Shown: piece after piece, positions 47,281-61,686 of the stretch
Numbering within the stretch: position 1 is the stretch's first letter
Layout of the letters: the number at the start of each line of letters is the position of its first letter
DNA from: Chionis minor
Lineage: Eukaryota > Chordata > Aves > Charadriiformes > Chionididae
Reading direction: 5' to 3'
Assembly: GCA_013398295.1 (NCBI GenBank)
Contig: VZSF01007706.1
Location: 694,533 to 758,532 of the forward strand
DNA: 64,000 bases
Program-made: the position numbers and the translations under genes
The notes under the pieces: model-generated
What the model saw: the letters and a program-made list of their open reading frames with translations, nothing else
Told to the model about the DNA's origin: nothing
Database searches by the model: none

Positions 47281-48024
47281 ACTATGCCAAGAGCTTGTGC
47301 CACTCTAATAGTAACAAAGGAGCTAATGTACATAATAATGAATGCTAAATCCCTTCTCTGTTGTATTTCAAAGAAGAGAACAAAAGTAGCTTTACATACG
47401 TCAAGCACATCTCTGGGAGAAATAACAGCGTCCTCAAATCATTCACTCCTCAAGAGACTGAAGTTGTAAATTGGCCGTCAGAAAGGCTAGAGTTGTGGAA
47501 AGCACAGAAAAGAAAAAAGTTAAACCAGCGGGGATGAAAGAAAAGTGTTACCATCTAATGAGCAACATCAGTGATTGCCACCATATAATGGTTAGAGTTA
47601 TTGCACACATCCAAAAATGTTTACCACTTCATATATTTTAAAAGTTAACAAAGCAATCACAAACTGAATCACACTCAAATATTCACATAGCATTCCTCTA
47701 CTTGTTAAAGCTGGGATCTTTCTATATTGAACGTATCTATTTCAAGGAAGTTGTGGAATTCTTTCTTGACAATGCCATTATAGATATATTTGTCTTTCCT
47801 CCTGCTGTGCCCCTGATGAATTCTGATGATGTTTCTAACCTGCATCAAGCTACAAGCTTACTAGCTGGGGGTAGTTCTCATCCCAGAGCTACAGACACCT
47901 AGCTCATCAGTCTGAGTTATATGGATAGTTTAACTAGAATTTAATTGCCAATATTCTTTTTTAAGAATACATTTCCTAATGTATTTATACAGTGGTTATA
48001 ATTTAGAAGTTTCTTCCATTAAAG

Positions 48025-48051
48025 AACCCAACCAACCAACCAACCAAAACC
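48025..48051. repeat. (AACC)n simple repeat
   Basis: Five to six AACC units in a row, slightly interrupted at both ends. Confidence 0.85.
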
Positions 48052-51021
48052 ACCCAGTTTGAAAGATACTTCCAGTATTTATTTCCAGTCCTTACTGGGA
48101 AATACTACTGAAATTCATTATTCTGCAAGACAGGAAGCACTGTCAAGGAAACATTTCTGCAGTTAAAAATATTATACTCATCTGGCAGCAATGACAACCA
48201 CCAAACAAATAATGGAGCTGAGGAACAAATAATGCAAAATGTTTTCTTTAAAATTAAAATTCATTCACTTAGCCTAGGCTGAGTCAGGCATCTACCTTGA
48301 GTTTTGTGTGTCCTGTTTCACAAACATAGGGTGTAACTGTCAGCACTCATACCCAGAGAGCTTCTTTTGAGGGAGCACATGGAAAGGATATGAGGTTGAG
48401 TTATGCAAGTCACAAGTGCAGTAACATAGCTCACAGAAAACATGCTTTTTAAGTAAGTGGAATATATGTAAAACTGTTCTTCAAGTTAATTGTTCAAAGT
48501 CTAGTTTTGTATTCGTCTAGCTTTTGTTGCGCCCCTGACTAATGCGTTGCTTTACTTTTATAAAATCCTATCCCCAAACCTACACCAAGTCTGACTTGTG
48601 AGAACATAAAAATAACAATCTAGGCACCTAGTTTGAAGACTTACACCCTTCACAGGCTGACATCTAATGCTCACTTAAACAACTATTTCTTAGTTATTGA
48701 TACATTCTCTCTGGAGTAAAACTGGTCATATTCAACGTGCCCTTCCACTTTTTTTTATCAGTACAAAACTAAAAGCGATTTACTTCTGAAGACTAGTGAA
48801 TTATATTATTCCACGGCCATGTTACATCACTTTGAAAGCTTGCATAAGAAAACTGAAGTTACCGGCTACTGAAAATCCAAACCTCATCTCTCCAACCGGT
48901 TAACAAACCATTATCAGACATCTATCAGTGAAACGTGAGTCATATAAAACAAGTGCTATAAAGTTCATGAAAGGTGCACAAACATCAGCACTTGTTAATT
49001 CTGTTCCTTTTCACAGCTCATAACATCTCTTCAGCTCAACATACCTCATGACTGTCTACTAAGAATAACTAGGAGAACCTGTACTAGGGTTTCTCATCAA
49101 GGCAAACCAGAGATTTCAGTTTGCGTGGGAAGCAAACCACTTTTATAGAGGGATAATATTCAATTTAAGAACTAAACAAACAAAAAAAGAGAAAACAATA
49201 AGTAAAGGTGGGCTTTTTCCCAAAATACCCACTGGTAGTAGCATTGCAAACTGGAATTACAGTTATCTTGATTTCACGCTAGAAGAAATGAGTCTTTGAA
49301 TTGGTGGGCAGACCTTGGGAAAGGAAATAAATCTTAAAAAGATGTTCTCCATCAACACATATCCTTGAACTGCAGCTGAAGATAGATACTATGCATTTAG
49401 TTTAGCTTCTTTCCCATTTCTATATATCAATCCAGCTATAGAGAAAATGGGGTTATAAAGAGTTAATATACATAATTAGAGCTTGCTCAGATATTGCAAC
49501 ATTCTCCACTCTGCCTGCTCCTTATAAGAATCCCTTCTCTTCCCCAAGGAAAACACAGACTTTTCTGAGGAGGGGGTTGCAAAAGGAGGGAGAAGGAAAG
49601 ATAAAAATCTGTTTATTACTTTTTCGTGTACACACACACATTTGAACCCCCTCACTCTTGAGTGTGGGAGGAGTGCTGGTCAGCAACAAAAATCACTTAT
49701 TTTTCTTTCGCCCAAAATGCAAAATACTTTGTCTGTTAAGATTTATTTTCTTTTAAATCACAAGCTGGAAAAAAGGTGTTTAATTCCTCATTCATAAGAA
49801 CACTGAAACATTTCATTGACATTTTTCCTGAACTGAGCAACAGAGAAATGGTCAACAATGTTCAAATTTACAGAATTAATATCAAACTAACAGGTTGATA
49901 ATGGCAAGTTCTTCCCTTCCAGGTATTCTTACTAGTTAAAAATTTAGACTCAGATACCTGACATTTTATTTACATTCATTTAGTAGTAAGAAAGAAGTTC
50001 TACAAAAATAATAAGAAAAAGAATTAATAGTTGTTTTGTTTTTGAAGGGGGAAATCTCGTATCTGGAAGGACAATTATACAGTTCATAGAGCTGAATGAT
50101 CACACCACATGAAAGGCATTATGTGTTTTGCTCTGATGTCTTTTTTCAGAGCAAAATGTAAGTTTGTTTCTGTGATGTCTTATGACTTTTGAGGGGAATG
50201 GAAACATGTAGTGTGCCAGTTTGCTACACACCAGGAAAAATCTTCTCAAACAATGCAAACACTTGCTGGTTTGAAAAGAACAAAGAGGATCTGCCTGCAC
50301 AGGAAATGCAATAAACCAACATTTATATTTGTCTCAAGGCAAGATAGCTTTTTTTTCCCCAACTGCAGTTTAAAATCCAAACAGTCTTTGATTCGCTTGT
50401 TGAAAAGGTGCAAAGGGAAGGATCTATGTTATTGAATAACAAACAACTGCACCTCATCTGTGCCACACAAACTGTGTTGTATACATTATCTTGTGGTAAA
50501 AGTGAGTTCTATAATCAGTACTCTGAGTTGCAGTTTTATAAATTTACATTGTATTTCCAAACCCAACAATGACCTGCCTAACACTGGTAAATATTTATTT
50601 TCTGACTTATTCTTAGCTTAAATGTGGTAACACATAACCAACTTAAACACTGTTCAAATTGCTGGGAATATGAGAACAAGGTTGGTTTTTTTCCTTGTTT
50701 TGGAAAATACCTAGTAGGGTGCTTTGATATCACTGCTTGAGGGCATTATTCATACTTGCAGCCAAAGACCTCTATGCATCGTTGAGCAAACTTCATTTTA
50801 ACATCTGTTTCAAGACCAGAAAATACAGCAATAAACCATGAGTGCTTAAAAGAAAAATATTAATATTTGAGATTATTTTTCATCATTCGTGCTGAAGCTT
50901 TTCTAAGGAGGAAAAAATAAGAATTGAAATAGGTCATTTATTATGGTTGCAATGAAATATATACAGGGAGTATTTTGGTTTGTTTAGGTTAGTTGACTGA
51001 TGACAAAGCTCCTTCAGAATT

Positions 51022-51053
51022 AAAAAAAGAGAGAGGAAGAGAGAGGGAGAGAA
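51022..51053 (+). repeat. homopurine (GA)n-rich tract
   Basis: Thirty-two uninterrupted purines: an A run, then GAGAGGAAGAGAGAGGGAGA. It could adopt triplex structure. Confidence 0.8.
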
Positions 51054-52695
51054 CAACAGACAAACGCTTGTTTTAAAGCCAGGGACAAAAAATTTAGGTA
51101 TTACTCAGTTTGTATATATGAATTATACAATTAGTACACATCCTGTTATCATGCCAACTAGAGCTTTGGAACATAAATTTTGAGCTCAGATATCCAGAAA
51201 AGTAACTGAAGAAAATACCATCAGCATCAGACTGAACATCTAACATAATGAAACTAATTACTTCTTTCTTTAGGCTGAATTTATCAGTTCTGTCTGGTCA
51301 TCTCAGGTGCATTGGTTTACCTGCTGGGATGCATTGAAATGTGAGAAGTTCACATCCCACTTCATACCAGTCACCTGCTGAAGTATGTTTGTCTGGAAGG
51401 AAACCAGAACTTCCTTTCCACAGAAATCAAGCAATAGGATAAAAATTGACAATAATGATGATGAGTAAGAAAATCTTAATCCCAAAATGGGATTAGAAGA
51501 CAGTCACATCTGCTAATACAGATATATGCTTTATTGCCAGGCTAGGTAGCTGTTGAATAGCAATGATTTATGAATTTTCGGTCAACTTCTGAACAGCTTT
51601 CAGAGTACAAAGTGGCTACACTGCAGATTTTGTGCTCTCCTTTTATAATCAAATGTATTCATAAACATATTTGAAGAAATATCATTTGTTTCAATTAATA
51701 GGATACTGATAATAAATACTGCAAAGCTCAGCCTGTGTAGGCTTCCATCTTGTGTTATTAGCACATAGGTAATTTATTATATCCATATATCAGCCATATT
51801 ACTACAATTAAAATTTAATGTCATAGCCAATTTAAAATTTCTTGGACACCTAGAATAAATCTACAGTGCTTAAAAAAAGGGTTCCAGTAGTAAGTCTGAG
51901 CACTGGACTCATCACCGTCCATCTTGTTTAACTGTTAGTTCATGTCCTCAGTTTTGGACCCCTCTAACTAAGATAAATTTTCTGCAGAGAAAACTAGCCA
52001 TAAACTATCTACTGTGAACCAAACTGTGCCATCTAGTTTCCAAACCAGTAACTGGTCCTTGACCCTCTTTTACATGACAATGATTTAAAAATACAACAAC
52101 TTTGTCTATGTGTGTGTTTACAGACACATATGTGGTGTGCACAGATAAATATACACATGAATTTTCTTCTCTATGTATGCATATTTCATTTTTTAAATAA
52201 TAAAAAAGACAATTTACCTCTCTCTTATTTACCAATAACCAGAGCTGCCTACTGGCTAATGCTGGATAAAGTAAAATGTCAATTGTTTTTTTAAAATCTC
52301 TGTCTTCTTCCATTTAAATTAAGATTAAATAAAATGAAAATCTGATACATCTGGGAAAGAAAAAGCATATCCAAAACCACCTCACAGGATTTTTTCCCAT
52401 CCTATTTATTTTTTCTTTCAAAGGACTCTTTCTTCTCTCCATTATTAATCTGCAACAAATGCCATGCAATAAGTTCTACGGTATTCATATACGTGTGCCC
52501 GTACTCCTAAACACTTCAGGTAGGTGAGATGTACCACAAAATCAACACTGCTACTCTCTTACTGGCGCTGTTTGTGCGGGCAGAATTTGTCAGATGTTTG
52601 CCTATAAAGCTGATTGCTGCGTTCTGCAATTTTACTGTTTTCCTTCACAAAAAACCCCACACCTTGAAGGAGAAAAAAATCAAATTTCTTTACTT

Positions 52696-52741
52696 CATTC
52701 TCTCTCTTTTTTTTGGTTTTTTTTTTTAATTTTTTTTTTTC
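52696..52741 (+). repeat. T-rich low-complexity tract
   Basis: A CTCTCTC lead-in is followed by long T runs broken only by GG and AA, ending just before CACCCTAG. It resembles a polypyrimidine tract plus AG (52747-52748), but no exon downstream can be supported. Confidence 0.8.
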
Positions 52742-53981
52742 ACCCTAGAAACAATCAAAAGCTGGAGGCAAAAATGCCTATGCAACATGGCATATCTGGG
52801 CTGTTCTGAAAGCCATAGCCAACGATTATAGAATTAGCCCATGTAAAGACCTACAAATACTCATGAAAACAATTCACGAAACAATCAAACAGCTATGCAA
52901 AAGCTGTGACCTCTTCATGGTTTGTTTGCAAATGGCAGAGATATTTTATTTAATCACATAAGTTAGAGTACAGTCAGCTGAAATAACATTAAAATATCAC
53001 TAAGGTCCCTCTGAAATAAAACATACTAGAAGTTTTTATTGTGCCAATAATTTATAACCCAATGGAAGCTGATGTACATGAATACACTTACTTTAGTCCC
53101 ATCTTTTGACTCTATTAATTTTCAGTAGAACTAGCCTAAAAATTAAAGTAATAAATATGAGAGTAACATTTGAAAGACTGACGCTTCAGTAACCAAGCTT
53201 TAGAAAAACTGCAAACCCATGCAATACACTAATAAGGGGCTACCTGCCTGATTCCCGTGGGCCATCTGTATGCTCCAGTGATTTTCCAAGGTGGATATGA
53301 TATTAACTACATGGCAGAGAGCATGCTGGGGCCATCACACAGAGAAGAGAGCAGTGATCCATGTCTTTGTTGTAGCAGAAAGAAAACAAAACAAGAAAAA
53401 TGGAGTTTCAAGTCTATGCAAGTGCCCATTCTCACCCTTGACACAGTGCTTGGTGCAGTATTCTATATATTGTTCTAGAGCTAACAGAGTTCTCTGAATC
53501 CTATTTGCAAATCAGCCTCAAGAAAGAAAAATGGCAGGAGCCTGGGTATAGTCAGGTGAGTGGGACAAACAAATATGGCATTTTAATGTCTGAATTTCAT
53601 GCTTTTGAAGCTGTTAGACACCTGCTACTGCATCAGCATTTTAAAATGCAAAGGGAGAGGAAATAACATTTTTACTTCTTCTGAAAAGTGTCTGCTAATG
53701 TTGTTCACCTTAGTAGCAATTCCTCCATTTGCATGAGTAGATAATTATTTAAGAAAAGATCTTTCTCAGCATTCTCTCCTTTTTAAGCCAAAGCAAGGAA
53801 GGCATTTACTTTTCGAACAGAAGACAGAATATTGTGCCGTGCATTTTGGCTGCAAAGTCCTACAGAGAAATTAATTTGTATTAGAAGCAGGCCATTCAAG
53901 GCATTTTTTGTTGGAAATGAACTTTGGAAAATAACTACTGTAATTCAATTGAGTTGTTTGTAAGAGTCGGAAAGAGTTTTT

Positions 53982-54020
53982 AAGTTTCCACTACCTGCGA
54001 TGTGGAGGTAGTGGAAACTT
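53982..54020. repeat. perfect 15-bp inverted repeat (hairpin) with 9-base loop
   Basis: AAGTTTCCACTACCT (53982-53996) and AGGTAGTGGAAACTT (54006-54020) are exact reverse complements with a 9-base GC-rich loop. It is the longest perfect, non-repetitive stem I found. The stem does not extend beyond 15 bp, so a microRNA precursor of usual length (~60-80 nt) is not formed. Which strand, if any, is transcribed is unknown. Confidence 0.85.
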
Positions 54021-55920
54021 CTCAGAAACAGAGGTCTACATGAGTACTGGTCCCAATGGCAGCTACTGGGAGCATTAAGGAGGAATGCATGTCCTCTTGC
54101 AAGCCTCTGGAGTCCCGTCCTGGCTAATGTCCCAGCCACCATGCTGACTCCCTTATAATCCCTCCACACAATTTCCCCCTAACAGCAGAAGACAACACTG
54201 AAGAATATTCCAGTAGTTAAAGTAGTTGTGTTAGATCAGCAAAAGATACATGCTACAAAAGGATGACCAGCTCTTCCTTTTATGAGGGTATTTGCAGGGT
54301 GCCCTTATCCGCTCCTGGCAGACGGGGCCTTTTTTCCGTTTGAAAATCTGGCCAGCACTTACTCACCTGGTAATCAGGTGATTATTTGAACATGAAATGC
54401 CACTAGGATTGTGCAAGTACAAGGATAAATTCAGACACCTTTACAAGGAAAGATTTACACAAGCAAAACTGTTCTTTAACATCTTTAGTTACTAACAAAC
54501 TTGAAAGGTATTTCATTCTTCCTGTAAAGTAGAAGTATCCTACTACTCTCACTTTTTTTTTAAAATAATTAAACCCGATAGAAGCAACATACTGAACATT
54601 GCCTTTTCTCTTTTGCTGGTAGAAGGTCATCATCTCTCAGTATGACTAAACCTGCTTTCTTTCAAAGACCCCTTTTGTTCCTAATTTACTTAAAATCTAC
54701 CTACTTCTCATAGTTTTTAAAGATAAAAGGACCTTCAAAATGGAGATATCAATAATTTCTCAGTTGAATTTTGGTGCATTTTGAAAGATTCCACTAACTT
54801 AATTACTCTGTGCTATGTTACAAGACAAACATAGTTCTTGATGAGGAGAAATGCAGGTCAATCAGTAACCTGTCCTCATTCAACAGTTCATCTTAAAAAA
54901 AAAAAAAAAGGAAAGGAAACACAAGACAGAATACTGGTCTGGACTGTAATTTCCCTTTAAGTTGAAGAGTGAACAAACACACCACACTGCCCCTTTTGGC
55001 TTGTATTTTATGTGCAGAGCCATGTATTTTTATGAGATGTGCCTGGGGGTCTTCGTCAAGATTAGCACCCCTTCCTGATAGGGCTTTCCCCCCCCCACTT
55101 TTTACATAAGAAACTGTGTTTTCTCTTTGGAGTTCATGGGCATTAGACTGATAGATGTTGAGGGGAAAAATGCAAACTCTCTACTTTACAGACAGCAGAA
55201 ACATAAGGAGGGTGACTTACTTCATATTCACTATGACATCTGTATGGGAAGTAGACAAAATGCACTGAGTTTCAATCCAGTGTTTTTAACATGAGACTAT
55301 AAATTCCTGTTTGTGTGGGTTATATAAAAAGTTATATTACACATGACTTTATCAATTTACATAATGAGGTACACAATACACAAATACACACAAAGCTCAT
55401 TTTCATATATAAAAATATGTAGTTGTACGCCTTCCTGTTAAAATAATGTGTACGAAGTAGCAGTTACTTAAATTAACATTTCAAAACTTAAATATTTCAA
55501 ATTCCAGACCACTTCTTTCCAAGAGTGAGGAAAACTGGGCAAACTGCAAAAGCTGAATTTCATTACATTTGGAAATTCCAAAGATTTAGAATATTTCAAA
55601 TGAGGTACCAAAATTTTAAAATTGCAAGTTTTTACAGTAATTAGCCTGATATTTAGCTGTGTTTTGAAATACAGCAAGGTAATTCAGGACACATCAGTAT
55701 GAAACCTAAAGCTAAAGTGATGTTCCTCCACATAGTTTAATGGAATGTAACCTTGCCTATCAAATCTTCTGAGGAGAACAGATCTTTCTACTATAGTTAC
55801 AGTTTCTTCAAGGCCTTTGGCTTGAACCTTGATTCAGAGCAAAAGCAACACATACAAAACTTGGCCACAACAGTATTGTAACTGCTTCTCAAGTCTAAAC
55901 TTTAAAAGAAAAAAAAACTC

Positions 55921-55942
55921 ACCACCACCACCACCAACAACA
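55921..55942. repeat. (ACC)n trinucleotide repeat
   Basis: Five ACC units followed by AACAAC, just after a run of A. Confidence 0.85.
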
Positions 55943-58900
55943 AAGGAAAAAAGACATGTGCTGAAGGGAGTTCAAAGAATCCTGTAGAGTTCAGTCTGTT
56001 CATCAAGTTTAAAGGAAAACTGAGAAATGATTCAGAGCTTAGCTACAGGTCATGATTGGAATTAGATGGTAAAGTCAAAGAGTATGCTGGACAAGATGGT
56101 AGCGGTCTTTAAGAAAAGACTTAAGGTTTTCCTGAAAGACTGAAATTGAAATGTCATGGTTATAACTTGTGAATCCTCTACGTCTATTTTTATCTCATGT
56201 TGCATGTATTATCTTCAGTAATTCACAAAATTTCCTGCTATGCTATGAGATAATATTTAAAATCTCATATATCAGGTCGTCAGTTAGTTGATTATACTTT
56301 TTCCTTGTGGTTGATCTGAAACACTTTCAGTTAAACCCAAAAAAGCCCCACCAAAACACTTGCACTAAAACAGGAGACTTTGGATGCCAGCTAGATGTGA
56401 AATACTTATATGGTAAGTTAGTGCATTTAGTCTTCATTGATCGTGAGATTTGGATCCAGTAGGAATCTTACCTCGTAATGGTACGAATTCGAAAGGTGAT
56501 GTAAAATGAGGGACAGTGAGAGGATAAAAAGAAGATCCTTTTGTTGTCAGAGGCATGGGCAATGGGCTGACTGCTGGGTCAGTCATACTGTCTTCCATAA
56601 AAGGGTTTATTAATCCTTGCTGTTGCCAGATGTGACATCTAGTGTCATCTCAGCCTCAAAGACTTAAATGCATTACACTGAAAAGAGTCACTTGGCTTGC
56701 ATAAGCATAATTTAAAGGGTTATGGTACACATAATGTCAGATTAAATAGTCTAAAGGTCCCTTAAACTCTCTTAGATCTTACATACAATGTGGGTATTGT
56801 AATGTAACTGGGAAAAAAAATAAAAATCAAAGTCCAGTGCATATTTAAACTGTTTAAACATTTCAGGTTTGTGATTGACAGGCTTGCAACTGCCAGGGAT
56901 ATTAAGAACTCACGTATTATAGTTCATCACATCTTTAAATTACACTCATGGATAAAACACATTTATAAAACTGATGAGTTAAATTATCAATTAATAGATT
57001 ACCATCATACAAAAACTACAGAATTTGGGTGTTAAATGTACTATAGCAGAAGGCTGTCACAACACTAATGAGGGTAACTGATTGAAACCATTTTGTTAAT
57101 CTTGCTTAACAGCTTTCCTTTTGCATCTCTTTCAGGGCTAGACATCATTGGTATACTGACTAGTCCTTTGCCCAAACTCCACAACTCTGTGTTGTGTAGT
57201 AAGTGTTAGAGATAACATTTAAAGATTTATTCATTAAGCTCGCTTCCTCCAAGGGATATAAGCAGTTTTTTTAATCTCCCAGAAGAGTTTGGTGATGATA
57301 TTTATTCAGTCTGTGATAAGGTAGGTTTAAACTGTTTTCCTCACTGCTGCTTCTCAGAGTGTATCTGCTTAAAGCGCACAGTAATAGCTAAAGGGTTATA
57401 TTACTCAGGCTAGGAAGCAGGGCCACAGACATATCCATCATTCTTAAACCAAACACTGAGAGACACAAGAATTAGTCTCATATTTTCCAGGGGTTGCAGG
57501 AAAGAAATCATGCTCCAGATTTTTGTCTTCTAATTTTGCAGTGAAATTGCCTATGAAGCTTCACCCAAAGACTTAAATATGGACACTTGAAATTGCATGT
57601 CATTTAATTTGAAGTGGGATGAAATTCATACCAGCAGATCGTGATTGTCAACAACTAGTAAAATGAGCTCTACATACTAATATGTGGTGGGGAGGGATGG
57701 CCAGGGAATGGGGTAAGAATTTACAGTGTGACAAACAGCCAATAAGACTCGGTGTTCACAGCTTGGTGAAACCATCAAGAGAGATGCACAACACAGAACG
57801 ATTTACCTAGAACAACATTTGCTTTGGCCTTACTACACAGAACAGGTGGATTTTTTTAAAGCAAAAACCCACATTTCAACTGGGTTTAAGAATAAGAGTG
57901 AATGTCAGTTACTGATTTTAAAAAAATATGTAAAAAATATAGGCTCCAGACAAAGTGATTTCCTGTCGTCTTGTTACTAACTTTGTTATCAGAAACAATT
58001 GTAGAATGGAGCCAAAGCACTAAACTTAAATGTTAACATGTAACAGTATTTTTTGCATTGGAAAAGGGGAAATCTATTGATTTGTCTTTCTATGAGTTTA
58101 CATTCTTCCTGTGAACATGGGGGAAATCAATCAAGTCCATGAAGCTCCCCATGTTCTGCACAAAATTAAGATGTGAAGAGATGATCTCAGCAGATGTACA
58201 AAATGGAACACTTTGTAAGAAGAAAACTAATAAAGTTTAAGAAGTATATACATACTTTTCATTTCATAGATTTAGAAAAAAATATGAACATTGTACATTT
58301 CATCACCAAGTAGGGAGATAAGATCAGTTTAGTAAATTAATTTTCTCTTTTTGTAGGAAAAAGATCATAAACCCTGCTGAGAGAGTTTGAGAGCTGACGT
58401 GATGGATCACAGTGCAGTAGCTCTATTATGACTGTATTATGCAAATGTTTTTATGCAGTCTTTTAAAATGTGTATGACAAACATATTTTTGATGATTCAC
58501 TGTACATAAAGACAGATTCTTGACTTCATGCAACCCCAATGACTTCTGCAAATATGTGTGGGTCTATTAAGTAAATAAATACGTGTATTACAAAAAAAAT
58601 AACTATTTGTAAAAATGTAAGAAGAGGAGATCCAACAAAACAACAATAGGAATTCTTAAACACTAACAGCAGAGTTTATACTACCACTCCCCATTTACAT
58701 GTTTGCAAAAACAAATACAAAACCAGTAGTACATAAAGCAGAAATGGGATCCGCATCATAAAAATCTCCAGAATTATCTTCATTTAGGATTGAAAAGTAG
58801 CTCAACACAATCTCATGATCAGCAAAGCCCTTTTGAAAAATTAATCAGGTAACCCAATCCAGAAATCATTTGCCTCTCAAAGACTTGAGTGTCCACTATT

Positions 58901-60810
58901 GGGAAAAGAGTATTTAAACATGTTAGCATGTTTAGGGAGACCTTACTGGGAAATAAATTCAATTCAGTCCTAATTTGTATTACTCATTTTTCTTCTCCAT
59001 CAGCTAAGTTTGAGCATACTATGTGTAGTCTCAAAACTCAGAGCACCTTAAACATTATTAACACAAAGTTGGATGATGAACCCACAATATCTTTGGTTAA
59101 AATCAAGGAAGAATTCTGTGCTTGGCTACTGAACACAGCAGATCAAAAGTTCCTCAAAATTTGAGGAAATGTTGAAGATCAAAGTGCCAAAATTAAATGA
59201 AATATACTAAAGGAGATATAGTAAAGGAAAAATACTAAAACATCTACACAGTCATACAGGGAACTGGATGGAACAGAGGACTCATCATTAATGCAATGAC
59301 CTTGAGTGCTCAGATTAGTAATGGGCAGTGGTTCTTGAAAGGACCCGCACAAACAGAAGCATCAGATTTTTTCACCTGATCCTTGAACCCAAGCTACACT
59401 GTGGATTCAGCCCTGTCACTTACGAAGGGGAATATTATCTGTGCTTCTTGGGTCCAACTCAGAACAGATGTTGCTCAACTCCCAGACATTTAGGAATCCA
59501 TACCTGAACTGAAAAGGAGGAAAAAAACATCATCATTAGTTAACATACTTTAAAATTAGGTAAGTACTGGCTAATGTTAAAAGAACTGAATTTAGTGATA
59601 CCTGTTCAAAATTCTGAGTATGGTGGGGGAATATAAACAGAGAGACCTGCTTTTCTCCAAACATCTGCACTTATTCACAATAGAGGTGGTAATAAATTTT
59701 CTGTCACTATCAACCTGAAATAGATTTAAGCAGCTGAAAGGTTCCATATTCCATTACCAAGTCTTCCAGTCCCTTCTAAAAAGCAATCTGCCACATACTA
59801 AATTGAAAGTACTGTCTGATTTGCTGAGACATCAAAACTTCACAATTCCAAAAAGTTCTTAGAGTGACAGCTGTGATGAGCTGTTTGCTGCAGTGACACA
59901 TTGCTGTAGAGAGGAGAGCGAGAAACAGGGAAAACAAGACAAAAAGAAGGTCACCAAGCCAGGAGCTAAAGAAATATTTAGAATAAGAAAGACTTGCTTT
60001 TAAACTTCAGCTTACTGACACCAACTGTGACAGCAAATATTTAACAAGACATACCCGTGATGCAACTGGTGAGTCCTTCTATGCCCAAGCAGTGTATGCA
60101 TAGGACCATGTTGCCCAAAGCTGGTACATATAATTTTAGCTGAAAACTGTGATTTTCTGACCATTTGCTGAAGGAAACAAATGTATGTAAATTGCTGAAC
60201 CTAAGATATGCATTCAAAAATCTCTACTGTTGTTTTCATAATCAGAGGTGGATATTTTAGAAAGTGAACATGTAAATAAATAGAAAACTGATGCACCTAC
60301 TTGCTTTTCCAAGACATGTAATTAAAGTACAATAGCACTAGACAAGATGTGCAATAGTAGTAGTCAGGATGGATTCTCAGTAGCAGAAAACAGTCATTAT
60401 GGGACCTGGAAGCGACAACACAGTCAAACCCAAACTAGTGTTCTTCTACATCTTAGCCACTTAGGCATATCCTGCCATCCATTTTCTTCTTCCTTTCCTC
60501 CTTGAAACCGTGCCATCTATCTGCAAGAGCTCACTAGACTATTTATATTTAATAAGATTGCTAATTCTAGTCCTTTCTTTGCAATCTCTCTTGTTGTGTG
60601 ACGCCTTTGCTTTAGGGACAGAGGTGTGTGTTGGGGGTGAGACTTGCCTTTTCCCGTTGAGCAGACTATCTTTTTCTTTCCTCAAAGTAGGTTGCAGCCA
60701 TTTTGCACCCACTTCACAGACCAAACAGGTCTTTCAGGCCCAGTGGATGACCTTTAACACTCTCTCGCCAAGCTGTGGTTGTTTAAAAATCAAGTACTGG
60801 GAGAGAGAGA

Positions 60811-60876
60811 TATTACACAATTTGCACAAGGTGACACAAAGCCAGTCTGCGTCACAGAGAGAGCTCAGGTCTTAGG
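60811..60876 (-). repeat. probable MIR SINE fragment, antisense
   Basis: The plus strand has TATTACACAATTTGCACAAG directly followed by GTGACACAAAGCCAGTCTGC, and then CAGAGAGAGCTCAGGTCT. This parallels antisense MIR (acttgcccaaggtcacacag, caagtcagtggcagagcc, ggactcgaacccaggtct). The order of motifs is right and the divergence is high. Call by eye only. Confidence 0.45.
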
Positions 60877-61173
60877 CATTACAACCTCAAGTAGTGTATG
60901 TTCACACACAGCTTCTAACTATTACTTAAAACATAATTAAGTACATCCCACATCAAGTCTGATTTTTCTTTAAACTAAACCCAGAATTTCCAGGATCTTT
61001 CTCAGGCTAAGCCCTACCCTAGACACAGAACAGGAACAATCCTTGAAAGGGATGTGGAGGCCAGCTGATTACTCCGAGTCAAACAAAGATTGGTCCTTCA
61101 GTCAAAAGACATTTGGTGGTGGGGCATTTGTTTTGTTTGCTATGTTTGGGGCTGGTTTTTTTGTTGTTGTTGT
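60877..61173. other. non-coding DNA, TTG repeat at the CR1 boundary
   Basis: Unique sequence ending in a T run and TTGTTGTTGTTG at about 61157-61172, directly abutting the truncated 5' end of the CR1. Confidence 0.5.
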
Positions 61174-61686
61174 AGGTCGAGGGAGGTGATTATGCCCCTC
61201 TCCTCTGCTCTTGTGAGACCCCACCTGCAGTACTGCATCCCGCTCTGGGGGCCCCAACATAAGAAGGACATGGATCTGTTGGAGTGAGTCCAGAGGAGGG
61301 CCACGAAGATGATCAGAGGGCTGGAGCACCTCTCCTATGAAGACAGGCTGAGAAAGTTGCGGTTGTTCAGCCTGCAGAAGAAAAGGCTCCCGGGAGACAG
61401 TATAGCAGCCTTCCAGCACTTAAAAGGGAGCCAACAGGAAAGATGGGGAGGGACTGACTGTATCAGGGAATGTAGCAATAGGATGAGGGGCAATGGTTTT
61501 AAGCTGAAATTGGGTAGATTTAGACCAGATATTAGGAAGAAAATTTTTACTGTGAGGGTGGTGAGGCACTGGAACATGTTGCCCAGAGGAGCTGTGGAGG
61601 CCCCATCCCTGGAAGTTTCAAAGTCAGGCTGGATGTGGCTTTGGGGAGGTGTCCTTGCCCATGGCAGGGGGATAGGAACTAGATGA
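61174..61686 (+). pseudogene. CR1 ORF2 C-terminal fragment, defective
   Basis: Open frames 61090-61287 and 61309-61686 together carry [25 protein letters not shown], then RLRKLRLFSLQKKRLPGDSI and, later, RGNGFKLKLGRFRPDIRKKI and RHWNMLPRGAVEAPSLEV. A TGA at 61285-61287 replaces the Arg codon of the [11 protein letters not shown] block, a change consistent with CpG decay of CGA. The 61090 frame starts in unrelated flanking DNA, so its N-terminal ~29 codons are not CR1. The fragment has no catalytic residues. Confidence 0.9.

Larger units (their letters stand above)
46297..60810. other. AT-rich non-coding DNA with simple repeats and hairpins, no gene seen
   Basis: The longest repeat-poor stretch, about 14.5 kb. 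Two plus frames directly after the CR1, 46541-46882 (113 codons) and 46935-47273 (112 codons), are the longest non-repeat frames in the window; neither has a domain I recognise. Simple repeats and one perfect 15-bp hairpin are listed separately. The GC-richer patch at 54020-54180 is unidentified. I see no RNA gene, LTR or CR1. Confidence 0.5.

Noticed and set aside
52696..52748. Polypyrimidine tract plus AG as a splice acceptor
   Set aside because: The downstream sequence has no supported exon or donor; the tract is low-complexity T.
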